A stretch of DNA of 64,000 nucleotides, taken from positions 186,001-250,000 of the forward strand of contig JBJLCZ010000001.1 in the NCBI GenBank assembly GCA_045567335.1. The letters are read 5' to 3'. Made by a program: the position numbers and the translations under genes. A model generated the notes under the pieces. It did not search any database, was not told the origin of the DNA, and saw nothing but the letters and a program-made list of their open reading frames with translations. Origin of the DNA: Pelagilacustribacter sp045567335 (GTDB lineage: Bacteria > Pseudomonadota > Alphaproteobacteria > Pelagibacterales > Pelagibacteraceae). Below are positions 9,830-18,555 of the stretch, one piece after another (positions within the stretch are counted from its first letter, which is position 1; every line of letters begins with the position of its first letter).

Positions 9830-10266
9830 TTTTTTTTTAATGCTTCATTTAATGTGTGCCAAGCCATAGTCGCACATTTAACTCTCATTGGAAACTTTTT
9901 AACACCAGATAGTGACATAATTGAAATTTCTTGGTCCTCACTAAGGCTATTAATTGAAATTTTTTTTTCACTTTTTACCATATTTAAAAAATCATCAATT
10001 ATTTTATTTGTTATATTAAAATGTTTTCCTTTAATAATTTCTGTCAAAATAGATGCTGATGCTAAAGAAATAGCGCATCCTTCTCCTTCAAAGCTAATAT
10101 TTTCTACTGTTTTATCATTATTAACTTTTAGAAAAATATGAACTTTATCTCCACATAAAGGATTATGACCTTTTGCATCTCTATTAAATTTTTCGCACTT
10201 ACCTAAATTTCTTGGATTTTTTCCATGATCTAAGATAATTTCTTGATATAATTCTTTAAGTTCCAT
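9826..10266 (-). CDS. sufU: SufU/IscU-like Fe-S scaffold or sulfur-transfer protein
   Basis: A 146-aa NifU N-terminal-domain protein. In SUF systems SufU accepts sulfur from SufS through zinc-bound cysteine ligands. The three family cysteines are present, in NPLCGDKV, GEGCAIS and VKCATMAWHTL, as is the conserved Asp of CGDKV. It starts 1 nt inside the sufS stop (TAATG-type overlap) and overlaps sufT by 4 nt. Whether it works as scaffold (IscU-like) or sulfurtransferase (SufU) cannot be decided from sequence; sitting next to sufS favours SufU. Confidence 0.9.
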   Translation of the reverse strand: MELKELYQEIILDHGKNPRNLGKCEKFNRDAKGHNPLCGDKVHIFLKVNNDKTVENISFEGEGCAISLASASILTEIIKGKHFNITNKIIDDFLNMVKSEKKISINSLSEDQEISIMSLSGVKKFPMRVKCATMAWHTLNEALKKK

Positions 10267-11483
10267 TAAATATTAAAAACCTTTTTACATTTCTCTATAG
10301 CATTACAAAAAATATCAATATCTTCTTTAGTATTATAAACCCCTAAAGATATTCTAGCTGTAGCAGGAAGTCCTATTTTTTCATGAAAAATTTGACAACA
10401 ATGATGACCGGCTCGAATAGCCACACCATCATCATCTAGTATTGTCGCAATATCATGGGGATGAATACCTTTCATTGTAAAACAAATTACCGAGCCTCTG
10501 AGTTTTGGATGTCCAATTATATTAACTGAATTATTTTTTTTCAACTTTTCTAAACTATATTCCATCAATTCATTTTCATGTGATAAAATATTATTTATAC
10601 CTATTTTTTCTATAAAATTAATTGATTCTGAAAAACTTACAACTTCTGCTGTTTGACCTGTTCCTGCCTCAAATTTTGTTGGCAGGTCACCGTAAGTTAC
10701 TTTATTTTTTGTTACTTCATCTATCATCCCTCCGCCCCCTTGATATGGTGGCATTACATCTAACCATTTTTTTTTAGCATAAAGTACACCTAAACCATTT
10801 GGTCCATACATTTTATGACATGAAATTGCATAAAAATCACATCCTAGATCTTGCATATCTACTTTTAAATGGGGCGCTCCTTGAGTTCCATCTACTAAAA
10901 CAGGAATATTTTTATTTTTAGCAATATCAACAATTTTTTTTAATGGTGTTATAGCTCCTGTTACATTTGATAGATGAGTCAAAGCTATAATCTTTGTTTT
11001 ATTAGTTATTAGTTTGTTAACTTCATCTATTTCTAGTTCTCCATTTTTATTAACTGGAATAAATTTAATAATAGCTCTTTTTTTTTCTCTAATAAAATTC
11101 CAAGGTATATAGTTTGAATGATGCTCAAGTTCAGTCGATAAAATTTCATCTCCAGAATTAATAAATTTTTCCCCAAAAGAAGAGGCAACTAAATTGATTG
11201 ACTCTGTAGCTCCTTTTGTGAAAACTATTTCTTCCCTGTGTTTAATATTAAAATATTTTTGAACTTTATCTCTTGTTTGTTCATACCTATTTGTTGCCTT
11301 AACAGCAAGTGTATGTACACTTCTTCCAATATTAGAATATTCAGTTTCATAAAAATTTGAAATCTTATCTATCACTAATTGTGGTTTCTGGGATGAATTA
11401 GCACTATCTAAATAGACTAAAGGTTTGTTATTAATTTTTTGTTTAAAAATTGGAAACTCTGACTTAATATTTTTAATGTCCAT
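10266..11483 (-). CDS. sufS: SufS cysteine desulfurase
   Basis: PLP-dependent enzyme that takes sulfur from cysteine for Fe-S assembly. With the ATG at 11483 (MDIKNIKSEFPIF) it is 405 aa, close to E. coli SufS. An upstream in-frame start at 11510 would add nine residues and enlarge the overlap with sufD, so I prefer 11483. The PLP lysine lies in AISCHKMYGPNG, and the active-site cysteine lies in the RAGHHCCQIFHEK loop typical of the SufS class. It overlaps the end of sufD by 11 nt and touches sufU. Confidence 0.96.
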   Translation of the reverse strand: MDIKNIKSEFPIFKQKINNKPLVYLDSANSSQKPQLVIDKISNFYETEYSNIGRSVHTLAVKATNRYEQTRDKVQKYFNIKHREEIVFTKGATESINLVASSFGEKFINSGDEILSTELEHHSNYIPWNFIREKKRAIIKFIPVNKNGELEIDEVNKLITNKTKIIALTHLSNVTGAITPLKKIVDIAKNKNIPVLVDGTQGAPHLKVDMQDLGCDFYAISCHKMYGPNGLGVLYAKKKWLDVMPPYQGGGGMIDEVTKNKVTYGDLPTKFEAGTGQTAEVVSFSESINFIEKIGINNILSHENELMEYSLEKLKKNNSVNIIGHPKLRGSVICFTMKGIHPHDIATILDDDGVAIRAGHHCCQIFHEKIGLPATARISLGVYNTKEDIDIFCNAIEKCKKVFNI

Positions 11484-12711
11484 TAATTTGCCTATCCATG
11501 TTTTTTTCAATTAATTTTTTAATTTCAAAATTCTCTAAATTGTCAATTACTTCGTTTAAAAATGCCTTGGTTAGCAATTCTTTTGCCTTTTTTCTCGATA
11601 AGCCTCTTGTCATTAGATAAAAAATTGAGTCTTCATTCATGTTTCCAGACGTAGATCCATGAGAACATTTAACATCATCAGCATAAATTTCTAATTCTGG
11701 CTTTGCATTAAACTCAGCTTTTTCACTCAGTATCAAAGCTTTGCTTAATTGATATGCATCAGTTTTTTGAGCTATTTCTTTTACAAAAATTTTACCTTGA
11801 TAAGCACCCTTGCTATTGTCTTTTAAAACATTTTTAATTTTTTGATAACTAGAACAATTAGGTTTTAAATGTTTTACTTCAGTTTTAATTTCTTGATGAG
11901 AATTAAGATCTAATAGTAAAGCTGACTGGATAGTGCAATTCGCTTTTTCTCCATTTATACAAATATTTTCATCAATTTTGTTAAATTTTACCCCTGAGGT
12001 AAAAATAAAATTCTCATAATTTGAATTTTCATCTATAGATGTGTCTATAAACTTATAATAAAATCCATTACTTTTACAGCCTTGAAGATTATATTTTTTA
12101 AGAGTTGAGTTTTTGCCAACTTTAATGATTGTCTTATTATTGTAAAAAAAATTACTTTGAGAAATATCTGAATGATATTCTATTATTTCTAAGGAAGAAT
12201 TGTTTTTTATTTCAATAAAATTAGTATTGTTTATAATTTTATTTTTTACATTATTTGAAAAAAAATTATAAATTATTAGAGGTTTATTAAATTTATATTG
12301 ATTTAAAATTTCTAAAGAATAGCCATCTGTAGATAACGCATTATTTAAATTAATTAACGAACTTTTGCTAATATCATATTTTGTTAATTTTTTACTATAT
12401 TTTTCTACTTTTATATTTGACTCTTTTTCATATTTAAAATTTTTTGACTTAAAATTTCCATCAATTAAAATAATTGAATTATGATCAAAATCTTTAATTA
12501 AATCTATCTTTATTTGTTCTTGCGAAATTAAATTATTAAATTTTAATTCTTGAAAATTATTCTTAATTATTTTTTCTAAATCAGTAAATTTCCATTCTTC
12601 TATTCTTTTATTAGGGAAACCATTTTTATTAAAGAAATCTAGGCTTTTTGCCCTTAAATCTTTATTATTTAAATTTGTATTTTCAATATTGAATTCAAAA
12701 TTATTATTCAT
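11473..12711 (-). CDS. sufD: SufD, Fe-S assembly scaffold subunit
   Basis: Partner of SufB in the SufBCD scaffold complex. The 412 aa show the family's layout: a divergent N-terminal half, beta-helix repeats in the middle, and the conserved C-terminal block (AEFNAKPELEIYADDVKCSHGSTSG in the sequence; key residues Asp, Cys and His of DDVKCSHG at about 350-357). The end carries the GLSRKKAKELLTKAF helix shared with SufB. The N-terminal half is very Asn/Ile/Lys-rich, as expected at this base composition. It sits 7 nt downstream of sufC and overlaps sufS. Confidence 0.94.
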   Translation of the reverse strand: MNNNFEFNIENTNLNNKDLRAKSLDFFNKNGFPNKRIEEWKFTDLEKIIKNNFQELKFNNLISQEQIKIDLIKDFDHNSIILIDGNFKSKNFKYEKESNIKVEKYSKKLTKYDISKSSLINLNNALSTDGYSLEILNQYKFNKPLIIYNFFSNNVKNKIINNTNFIEIKNNSSLEIIEYHSDISQSNFFYNNKTIIKVGKNSTLKKYNLQGCKSNGFYYKFIDTSIDENSNYENFIFTSGVKFNKIDENICINGEKANCTIQSALLLDLNSHQEIKTEVKHLKPNCSSYQKIKNVLKDNSKGAYQGKIFVKEIAQKTDAYQLSKALILSEKAEFNAKPELEIYADDVKCSHGSTSGNMNEDSIFYLMTRGLSRKKAKELLTKAFLNEVIDNLENFEIKKLIEKNMDRQINGH

Positions 12712-12718
12712 TTTTAAA

Positions 12719-13450
12719 CTATAAGTTGACGTAACCAGATTTTTCTAATTGATTGGCTAAATCGCTATTGCCTGTCTTGATTATTTTTCCTTTAGAAAGA
12801 ACATGTACAAAATCAGGTTTTATATAATCTAATAATCTTTGATAATGAGTAATAATTAAAAAAGCATTATCTTTTTTTTTTGATGAATTAACACCATCTG
12901 CTACAATTCTTAATGCGTCTATATCTAATCCTGAGTCTGTTTCATCTAATATAGATAATTTAGGATCTAACAATTTCATTTGTAAAATTTCATTTTTTTT
13001 CTTTTCTCCTCCAGAAAAACCTACATTTAATTGTCTAGAGAGAAACTTAGGATCAATTCCTAATTCATTTGATTTTTCTTTAACTAGTTTTAAAAAAGTA
13101 ATTGTATCCAATTCTTTTTCTCCTTTAGACTTTCTAATTGCATTTAAAGAAGTTTTTAAAAAAATATTGGTATTTACGCCAGGAATTTCTAATGGATATT
13201 GAAAAGCTAAAAACATTCCTTTTTGAGCTCTTTCTTCTATAGATACTTTATTTAAATTTTCATTATTAAATAAAATATTGCCAGATGTTTCATAGCCATT
13301 TTTTCCTGATAAGATATTTGCTAAAGTACTTTTTCCAGATCCATTAGGGCCCATTATAGCGTGAACTTCTCCGGCATTAATATTTAAATTTACGCCATCT
13401 AATATTGATTTTCCATTAACCAATGTCTTTAAGTTCTCTATTTTTAACAT
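12719..13450 (-). CDS. sufC: SufC, ABC-type ATPase of the SufBCD complex
   Basis: Cytoplasmic ABC ATPase that drives cluster assembly on SufB-SufD. The 243 aa contain Walker A GPNGSGKST (residues about 34-42), Q-loop LAFQYPLEIPG, the ABC signature in the SufC form (VGFSGGEKKKNE) and Walker B LSILDETDSGLD, followed by the H-loop in IITHYQRLL. It lacks any membrane domain, consistent with SufC. The start overlaps the sufB stop by 1 nt. Confidence 0.97.
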   Translation of the reverse strand: MLKIENLKTLVNGKSILDGVNLNINAGEVHAIMGPNGSGKSTLANILSGKNGYETSGNILFNNENLNKVSIEERAQKGMFLAFQYPLEIPGVNTNIFLKTSLNAIRKSKGEKELDTITFLKLVKEKSNELGIDPKFLSRQLNVGFSGGEKKKNEILQMKLLDPKLSILDETDSGLDIDALRIVADGVNSSKKKDNAFLIITHYQRLLDYIKPDFVHVLSKGKIIKTGNSDLANQLEKSGYVNL

Positions 13451-14889
13451 TATCCCACGCTCCCCTCTAGACTTATAGAAACTAATTTTTGAGCTTCAAC
13501 TGCAAATTCCATTGGAAGTTGTTGTAGTACCTCTTTACAAAAACCATTGACTATTAAACTAACAGCCTCTTCTTGATTTAGTCCTCTTTGATTACAATAA
13601 AAAAGCTGTTCTTCATTTATTTTTGTTGTTGTCGCCTCATGCTCTATAGTTGACGATGAATTTTTGTTTTTTATGTATGGAACGGTATGAGCTCCACACT
13701 TGTTTCCCATCAGTAGAGAGTCACATTGGGTGTAGTTTCTAGAATTTTTAGCTTTAGAATTAATATCAACTAATCCTCTATAAGTATTATCAGCTTTTCC
13801 AGCAGAAATACCTTTTGAAATTATTTTACTTTTTGTATTCTTGCCTAAATGAATCATTTTTGTACCCGTGTCTGCTTTTTGATGATTATTAGTAATTGCT
13901 ATAGAATAAAATTCTCCAATTGAATTATCTCCTTGAAGTATACAGCTTGGATATTTCCAAGTTATTGCAGAACCAGTCTCAACTTGAGTCCATGAAATTT
14001 TAGAATTTTTTCCTCTGCAAGCTCCTCTTTTAGTGACAAAATTATAAATTCCTCCTACACCATTTTTATCACCTGGATACCAGTTCTGAACAGTAGAGTA
14101 TTTTATTTCAGCATCATCTAGAGCTATTAATTCTACATTTGCAGCATGAAGTTGATTCTCATCTCTCATTGGAGCAGTACAACCCTCTAAATAACTTACG
14201 TAGCTTCCTTTGTCTGCTATAATTAGAGTTCTCTCAAACTGACCAGTTTCAGAGGCATTTATTCTAAAATAAGTTGATAATTCCATAGGGCATTTTACGT
14301 TTGGCGGTATATAAACAAATGAACCATCTGTAAAAACAGCAGAATTAAGAGTTGCAAAATAGTGATCGGTCAAAGGAATTACCGACCCTAAATATTTTTT
14401 TACTAATTTAGAATGTTTAATAATCGCTTCAGAAATTGGACAAAAAATTATTCCTTTCTTGGTCAATTCTTCTTTAAAAGTTGTAGCTACAGAAACAGAG
14501 TCAAAAACTGCATCTACAGCAACACCACTAAGTCTTTTTTGTTCTTGCAGTGGGATACCCAACTTTTTATAAGTTTCAATCAGTTTAGGATCAACCTCAT
14601 CTAAACTCTTAGGTTTATCAGAAGCACTTTTTGGTGCTGAATAATAATATAAGTTTTGATAATCTATTTTAGGATATTTTGGTTTTTGCCAATTAGGTTC
14701 TTTCAAACTTTTTAACCTATTAAATGCTTTCATTCTCCAATCTAGCATCCATTTAGGTTCTTTTTTAATTTTTGAAATAAATTTAATTGTATCTTCGTTT
14801 AGACCCTTTGGTGATTTAATATTTTCAATATCAGTTGTAAAACCATACTTATATTCGTTATCAGTTTTTATATCTTTTTGTGTTTTCAT
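13450..14889 (-). CDS. sufB: SufB, Fe-S assembly scaffold
   Basis: Core scaffold where the nascent Fe-S cluster forms. The 479 aa are full length, with the conserved YYSAPK and VDAVFDSVSV segments, the beta-helix core (VELIALDDAEIKYSTVQNW region) and the C-terminal EHEATTTKINEEQLFYCNQRG block with a conserved cysteine. It is the first structural gene after the Rrf2-type regulator (8-nt gap) and is followed by sufC with a 1-nt overlap. This is the usual order regulator-sufBCDS. Confidence 0.97.
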   Translation of the reverse strand: MKTQKDIKTDNEYKYGFTTDIENIKSPKGLNEDTIKFISKIKKEPKWMLDWRMKAFNRLKSLKEPNWQKPKYPKIDYQNLYYYSAPKSASDKPKSLDEVDPKLIETYKKLGIPLQEQKRLSGVAVDAVFDSVSVATTFKEELTKKGIIFCPISEAIIKHSKLVKKYLGSVIPLTDHYFATLNSAVFTDGSFVYIPPNVKCPMELSTYFRINASETGQFERTLIIADKGSYVSYLEGCTAPMRDENQLHAANVELIALDDAEIKYSTVQNWYPGDKNGVGGIYNFVTKRGACRGKNSKISWTQVETGSAITWKYPSCILQGDNSIGEFYSIAITNNHQKADTGTKMIHLGKNTKSKIISKGISAGKADNTYRGLVDINSKAKNSRNYTQCDSLLMGNKCGAHTVPYIKNKNSSSTIEHEATTTKINEEQLFYCNQRGLNQEEAVSLIVNGFCKEVLQQLPMEFAVEAQKLVSISLEGSVG

Positions 14890-14897
14890 TTTAGCAA

Positions 14898-15311
14898 TTA
14901 TTTACTTTTATTTATTAGTTCCTCTAATTTAATTTTTTCAAAAAAATTATTAATATGTATTTCTAAATCTTCCCACAAATTATGTGTAATACATTTTACG
15001 TTTTTATTGTGACATCCTCTTTTAGAATCTTTTTTACATTTTAAAGTTTTAATATTTTCATCAACAGCAAATATAATACTTGATAATTTTATTTCAGAAG
15101 GTGGTTTTATTAAAGCATAGCCACCGTTTGAGCCCCTAACACTATTAACTAAATTTTTAGATTTAAGTTTGAAAAAAAGCTGCTCTAAATAAGGTAAAGA
15201 AATATTTTGTCTTAGTGATATTTCGCTAAGACTGACTGGTCTTTTATCTGCATAAGAGGCTAAATCTGCCATCGCCATTACAGCATATCTACCTTTAGTA
15301 GTTAATTTCAT
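14898..15311 (-). CDS. Rrf2-family (IscR-like) Fe-S-sensing transcriptional regulator
   Basis: A 137-aa winged-helix regulator beginning MKLTTKGRYAVMAMADLA, the standard Rrf2/IscR start. The recognition helix region (VSLSEISLRQNISLPYLEQLFFKLK) is well preserved. Three cysteines at the expected cluster-binding loop follow a C-x7-C-x6-C pattern (residues about 90-106), slightly different from the C-x5-C-x5-C spacing of E. coli IscR. It leads the suf operon and probably controls it according to Fe-S status. The upstream gap holds a palindromic candidate operator. IscR, RirA and SufR-like roles cannot be separated from sequence alone. Confidence 0.9.
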   Translation of the reverse strand: MKLTTKGRYAVMAMADLASYADKRPVSLSEISLRQNISLPYLEQLFFKLKSKNLVNSVRGSNGGYALIKPPSEIKLSSIIFAVDENIKTLKCKKDSKRGCHNKNVKCITHNLWEDLEIHINNFFEKIKLEELINKSK

Positions 15312-15344
15312 AAATTAAGCACCTAATATATGAATAGTAGGTCA

Positions 15345-15367
15345 ATTCCTAGTAGAATAGTAGGAAT
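15345..15367 (-). promoter_or_regulatory. Candidate Rrf2/IscR operator in front of the suf operon
   Basis: A 23-bp inverted repeat with perfect 7-bp arms (ATTCCTA ... TAGGAAT) around a 9-bp centre, 34 nt upstream of the regulator's ATG. The 10-mer GAATAGTAGG also occurs twice in direct orientation (15332-15341 and 15355-15364), 23 bp apart. A dyad of this size right before an Fe-S-sensing regulator fits autoregulation, as is known for IscR-type proteins. Binding is inferred only. Confidence 0.45.
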
Positions 15368-15443
15368 TAAAAAAATTAATTTGACGCGGTAAAACATGTT
15401 ATAAAACTAATCTTTTTGTGAAAATAATTATCATTATTAATAA

Positions 15444-16100
15444 ATGAAACCTAAAAGTACTGAAATTTTTATACCTGGACCAGCTGGAAGATTAGAAGGT
15501 AAGTATTATAAGAATCCTAAATTTGGATCACCAGTAGCAATTGTGCTTCAACCTCATCCGCAGTATGGCGGAACAATGAATAATAAAATAGTTCAATTAA
15601 CATATAATTTGTTTTTAGAAAATGGATTTTCAGTGATTAAAATTAATTTTAGAGGTGTTGGGAAGAGTGATGGTGTATTTGATAATGGGCAAGGTGAGTT
15701 ATCTGACGCTGCAGCCGCATTGGATTGGATTGAAAGGCAAAATTTAGATTATAGTCAATGTTGGGTCTCTGGATTTTCTTTTGGCGCTTTAATTTGTATG
15801 CAACTTATAATGAGGAGACCGGAAGTGAATAATTTTATAGCAATATCTCCTCAACCTAATGTATATGATTTTTCTTTTTTAGCTCCATGCCCAACTTCAG
15901 GACAAGTAGCATATGGAGAGTCAGATGAATTAGTTACTAAAGAAAGTATTGATGAATTAGATAAAAGAATTAAAAATCAAAAAGGTATAGAAGTTATTTT
16001 TTCAAAAATTAAAAATGCTAATCATTTTTTTAAAAATAAAGAAGTAGAACTTTTAAGCGAAATAGAAAAATATATAAAAGAAAAAACTGCGCTTATTTAA
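15444..16100 (+). CDS. Alpha/beta hydrolase (COG2945-like)
   Basis: A 218-aa cytoplasmic alpha/beta-hydrolase-fold protein without a signal peptide. It starts MKPKSTEIFIPGPAGRLEGKY, has an HPHPQYGGTMNNK-type loop (AIVLQPHPQYGG), and the nucleophile elbow is SGFSFGA (residues about 113-119). A catalytic histidine is likely in NANHFFKNK near the C-terminus, and an aspartate in YGESDELV. This small family is widespread in alphaproteobacteria; its substrate is unknown. It is divergent from the suf operon and convergent with anmK, with the coding ends overlapping by 8 nt. Confidence 0.82.
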   Translation: MKPKSTEIFIPGPAGRLEGKYYKNPKFGSPVAIVLQPHPQYGGTMNNKIVQLTYNLFLENGFSVIKINFRGVGKSDGVFDNGQGELSDAAAALDWIERQNLDYSQCWVSGFSFGALICMQLIMRRPEVNNFIAISPQPNVYDFSFLAPCPTSGQVAYGESDELVTKESIDELDKRIKNQKGIEVIFSKIKNANHFFKNKEVELLSEIEKYIKEKTALI

Positions 16101-17256
16101 AAAAAATTATTTCACCACCTACACACCCTTTTAATTTTTTACATCCGGTTGTTTTAGGAAAAGAAATAGGCTCACTCATAAAAGTTCTTATCGCTAAATA
16201 AGCAAATGCTTGGGATTCAACAAAATCTCCATCAATATTGTATAAGTCTATCAAATCAAAATTTATGTCGTTATCGTTTTTTACATTTTTTTTTATTAAC
16301 TCCATTAAAAATTTATTTTTTCTTCCTCCACCACAAACTAAACATTTAACAGTTTTTTCTTTACTAATTTCAGAGTAAATAATTTTTGCTGTATACGCTG
16401 TCAGTGTCGCAAGACCGTCTTCTAAGGAGAGCCCTCGCACAAACGATAAGTCGAAATCTTTAGGATCATAACTAAGCAAAATTTTCTCATTGTTTTTAAA
16501 GGAAGAAGTTTTAAATTTATTTTCGTAATAGTTTTCAATTGCTTGATTAAATATTTGTATATTTATTTTTCCTTTTCGTGCTAACAATCCATCTTTATCA
16601 TATTTTTTTTTTGTTTTTTTTCTCATCCATTCATCAATTAAACAATTTCCTGGACCAATATCTTTTGCCGTTATTTCGTTTTCATTAAAATTTAACTTTC
16701 CTCTTGAAAATGTTATGTTTGATATACCTCCAATATTTAAGATTGATACCGGACTACTGAAATTATATTTTTTACTTATTTGATTAATTAATACATTATG
16801 AAAAATTGGTGTAAGTGGAGCGCCTTGTCCTCCATTTTTAATATCATTTTCTCTAAAATTAAAAACTACATTTTTTTTAGTCAATTGAGAGAGCAGTTGT
16901 CCATTACCTAGTTGTTTAGAAACACCCTGGGAAGGATTGTGATAAATGGTTTGACCATGAAAACCAATTAAATTGACAATTTTTTTTTGTTCAATATCAG
17001 AAATTACTTCGGCATGAAAAATTGTAATTTTTCTTTCTAAGGAGCTTATCTCTTTGGAAAATTTTTTAATATCATTTAAACAATTAATTTTTTCCCTAAT
17101 TTCGTGGATTTCATCAAATATTTCATTGTTATATTCGTAATATTTGTTTTTAATAGAAGTGTATTTTTTATAGCCATCTGACGAAATTATTGAAGCATCT
17201 ACACCATCTCCAGATGTGCCACTCATTAAACCTATGGATATATAGTCTTTTTTCAT
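16093..17256 (-). CDS. anmK: Anhydro-N-acetylmuramic acid kinase
   Basis: Phosphorylates and opens 1,6-anhydro-MurNAc released from cell-wall turnover, yielding MurNAc-6-phosphate for peptidoglycan recycling. The 387 aa begin with the diagnostic ISIGLMSGTSGDGVDAS, followed by IGFHGQTIYHNP, LNIGGISNIT, DIGPGNCLIDEW and CGGGRKN, the conserved sugar- and ATP-binding motifs of this ASKHA-fold kinase. It stands alone between alpha/beta hydrolase and tyrS, without other recycling genes nearby. Confidence 0.96.
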   Translation of the reverse strand: MKKDYISIGLMSGTSGDGVDASIISSDGYKKYTSIKNKYYEYNNEIFDEIHEIREKINCLNDIKKFSKEISSLERKITIFHAEVISDIEQKKIVNLIGFHGQTIYHNPSQGVSKQLGNGQLLSQLTKKNVVFNFRENDIKNGGQGAPLTPIFHNVLINQISKKYNFSSPVSILNIGGISNITFSRGKLNFNENEITAKDIGPGNCLIDEWMRKKTKKKYDKDGLLARKGKINIQIFNQAIENYYENKFKTSSFKNNEKILLSYDPKDFDLSFVRGLSLEDGLATLTAYTAKIIYSEISKEKTVKCLVCGGGRKNKFLMELIKKNVKNDNDINFDLIDLYNIDGDFVESQAFAYLAIRTFMSEPISFPKTTGCKKLKGCVGGEIIFFK

Positions 17257-17283
17257 ATTTTTATTTATTTATAAATATTTTTG

Positions 17284-17289
17284 TATAAT
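17284..17289 (+). promoter_or_regulatory. Candidate -10 element for tyrS
   Basis: A perfect TATAAT lies 24 nt upstream of the tyrS ATG at 17314, giving a leader of roughly 18 nt. No convincing -35 hexamer is visible at the right distance. The same TTGTATAAT octamer-plus context precedes rne. Confidence 0.45.
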
Positions 17290-17313
17290 AGTATTTTTAA
17301 CACAAAAACTACT

Positions 17314-18555
17314 ATGAAAAACTCATTTATAGAAGAAATGAAAAATAGGGGATACCTGAGCCAATGTACAAATTTGGAAGCCCTTAATGAGATAAGTGGA
17401 AAGAATTCTATCAAAGCTTATATAGGTTTTGATTGCACCGCAAATAGTCTCCATGTTGGTAGCTTGTTACAAATTATGATTTTAAGAATGTTGCAAAAGA
17501 ATGGACATCAACCAATAGTTTTATTGGGAGGTGGCACAACATTAATAGGAGATCCCTCAGGAAAAGACTCTACAAGAAAAATTATAGATCAAAAAGAAAT
17601 TAAAAAGAATATTTCAAATATTAAAAAAATATTTGAGCGTCTTCTAAATTTTAAGAATAAAAAAACAAAACCTATTTTTGTAAATAATTATGAATGGTTA
17701 TCTAAATTAAAATATATAGACTTTTTAAGAGAAATTGGAAGTCAGTTTACAATTAACAAAATGCTTACTTTTGAGAGCGTTAAACTCAGATTGGAAAGAG
17801 AACAATCATTAAGTTATATGGAATTTAATTATATGATTTTACAAGCTTATGATTTTTTTCAATTATACAAAAAAAATAACTGCATTTTGCAATTAGGTGG
17901 TTCTGACCAATGGGGAAATATAATTAATGGTGTTGAATTAATTAGAAAGAAATTAAAAAAAGAAGCGTTTGGATTAACAACACCTTTGATAACTTTGGCA
18001 TCTGGAGCAAAAATGGGAAAAACAGAAAAAGGTGCTGTTTGGTTAGATAAAAAATTATTTTCAACATATGACTATTGGCAATTTTGGAGAAATACAGATG
18101 ATAAAGATGTGAAAAAATTTTTATTATATTTTACTGAAATTAACAATGATGAATTAGATAAAATAATTGAAAAAGAAAAAAATATAAATAAATTAAAAAT
18201 TTTATTAGCAAATGAAACAACAAATATTTTACATGGTAAAAAAGCCTCTCAAGAAGCAGAACATACGGCTAGAGAAACTTTTCAATCAAGTGTGATAAGT
18301 AAAGGTCTTCCTGAAATAACATATTCAAAAGATGAAATGGAAAAAGGTATAGATATTTTAAGTTTATTATCTTCTCAAAATATAACTACTTCTAAAAGTG
18401 AAGCTAGAAGAGCTATTAGTAGCAACGGTATAAAAATTAATGGTAAAGTAATTAAAGATGAAAAAAAAATTATAAATTTAAAAGATTTTAAAGAAAGTAA
18501 TAACTTAAAAATATCATTTGGAAAAAAAAAGCACTATGTGATTAAGTTTATTTAG
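17314..18555 (+). CDS. tyrS: Tyrosyl-tRNA synthetase
   Basis: Class I aminoacyl-tRNA synthetase that charges tRNA-Tyr. The ATG at 17314 gives 413 aa starting MKNSFIEEMKNRGYLSQ, matching family N-termini. A TTG eleven codons upstream is rejected because it overlaps the -10 element. The HIGH-like motif is SLHVGS and the KMSKS-like motif is AKMGKTEKGA. The C-terminal S4-like RNA-binding domain begins around TTSKSEARRAISSNGI. The 3' end overlaps the convergent AsmA-like gene by 8 nt. Confidence 0.96.
   Translation: MKNSFIEEMKNRGYLSQCTNLEALNEISGKNSIKAYIGFDCTANSLHVGSLLQIMILRMLQKNGHQPIVLLGGGTTLIGDPSGKDSTRKIIDQKEIKKNISNIKKIFERLLNFKNKKTKPIFVNNYEWLSKLKYIDFLREIGSQFTINKMLTFESVKLRLEREQSLSYMEFNYMILQAYDFFQLYKKNNCILQLGGSDQWGNIINGVELIRKKLKKEAFGLTTPLITLASGAKMGKTEKGAVWLDKKLFSTYDYWQFWRNTDDKDVKKFLLYFTEINNDELDKIIEKEKNINKLKILLANETTNILHGKKASQEAEHTARETFQSSVISKGLPEITYSKDEMEKGIDILSLLSSQNITTSKSEARRAISSNGIKINGKVIKDEKKIINLKDFKESNNLKISFGKKKHYVIKFI

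Noticed and set aside
9722..10141. Long ORF opposite sufT and sufU
   Set aside because: It lies antisense to two well-conserved genes and encodes a low-complexity Phe/Ile/Leu-rich product, as expected of the complement of A-rich codons. The same holds for the frames opposite clpX (2255-2668), thiG (26470-26838), glnA (7784-8029) and rsmA (44757-45092).
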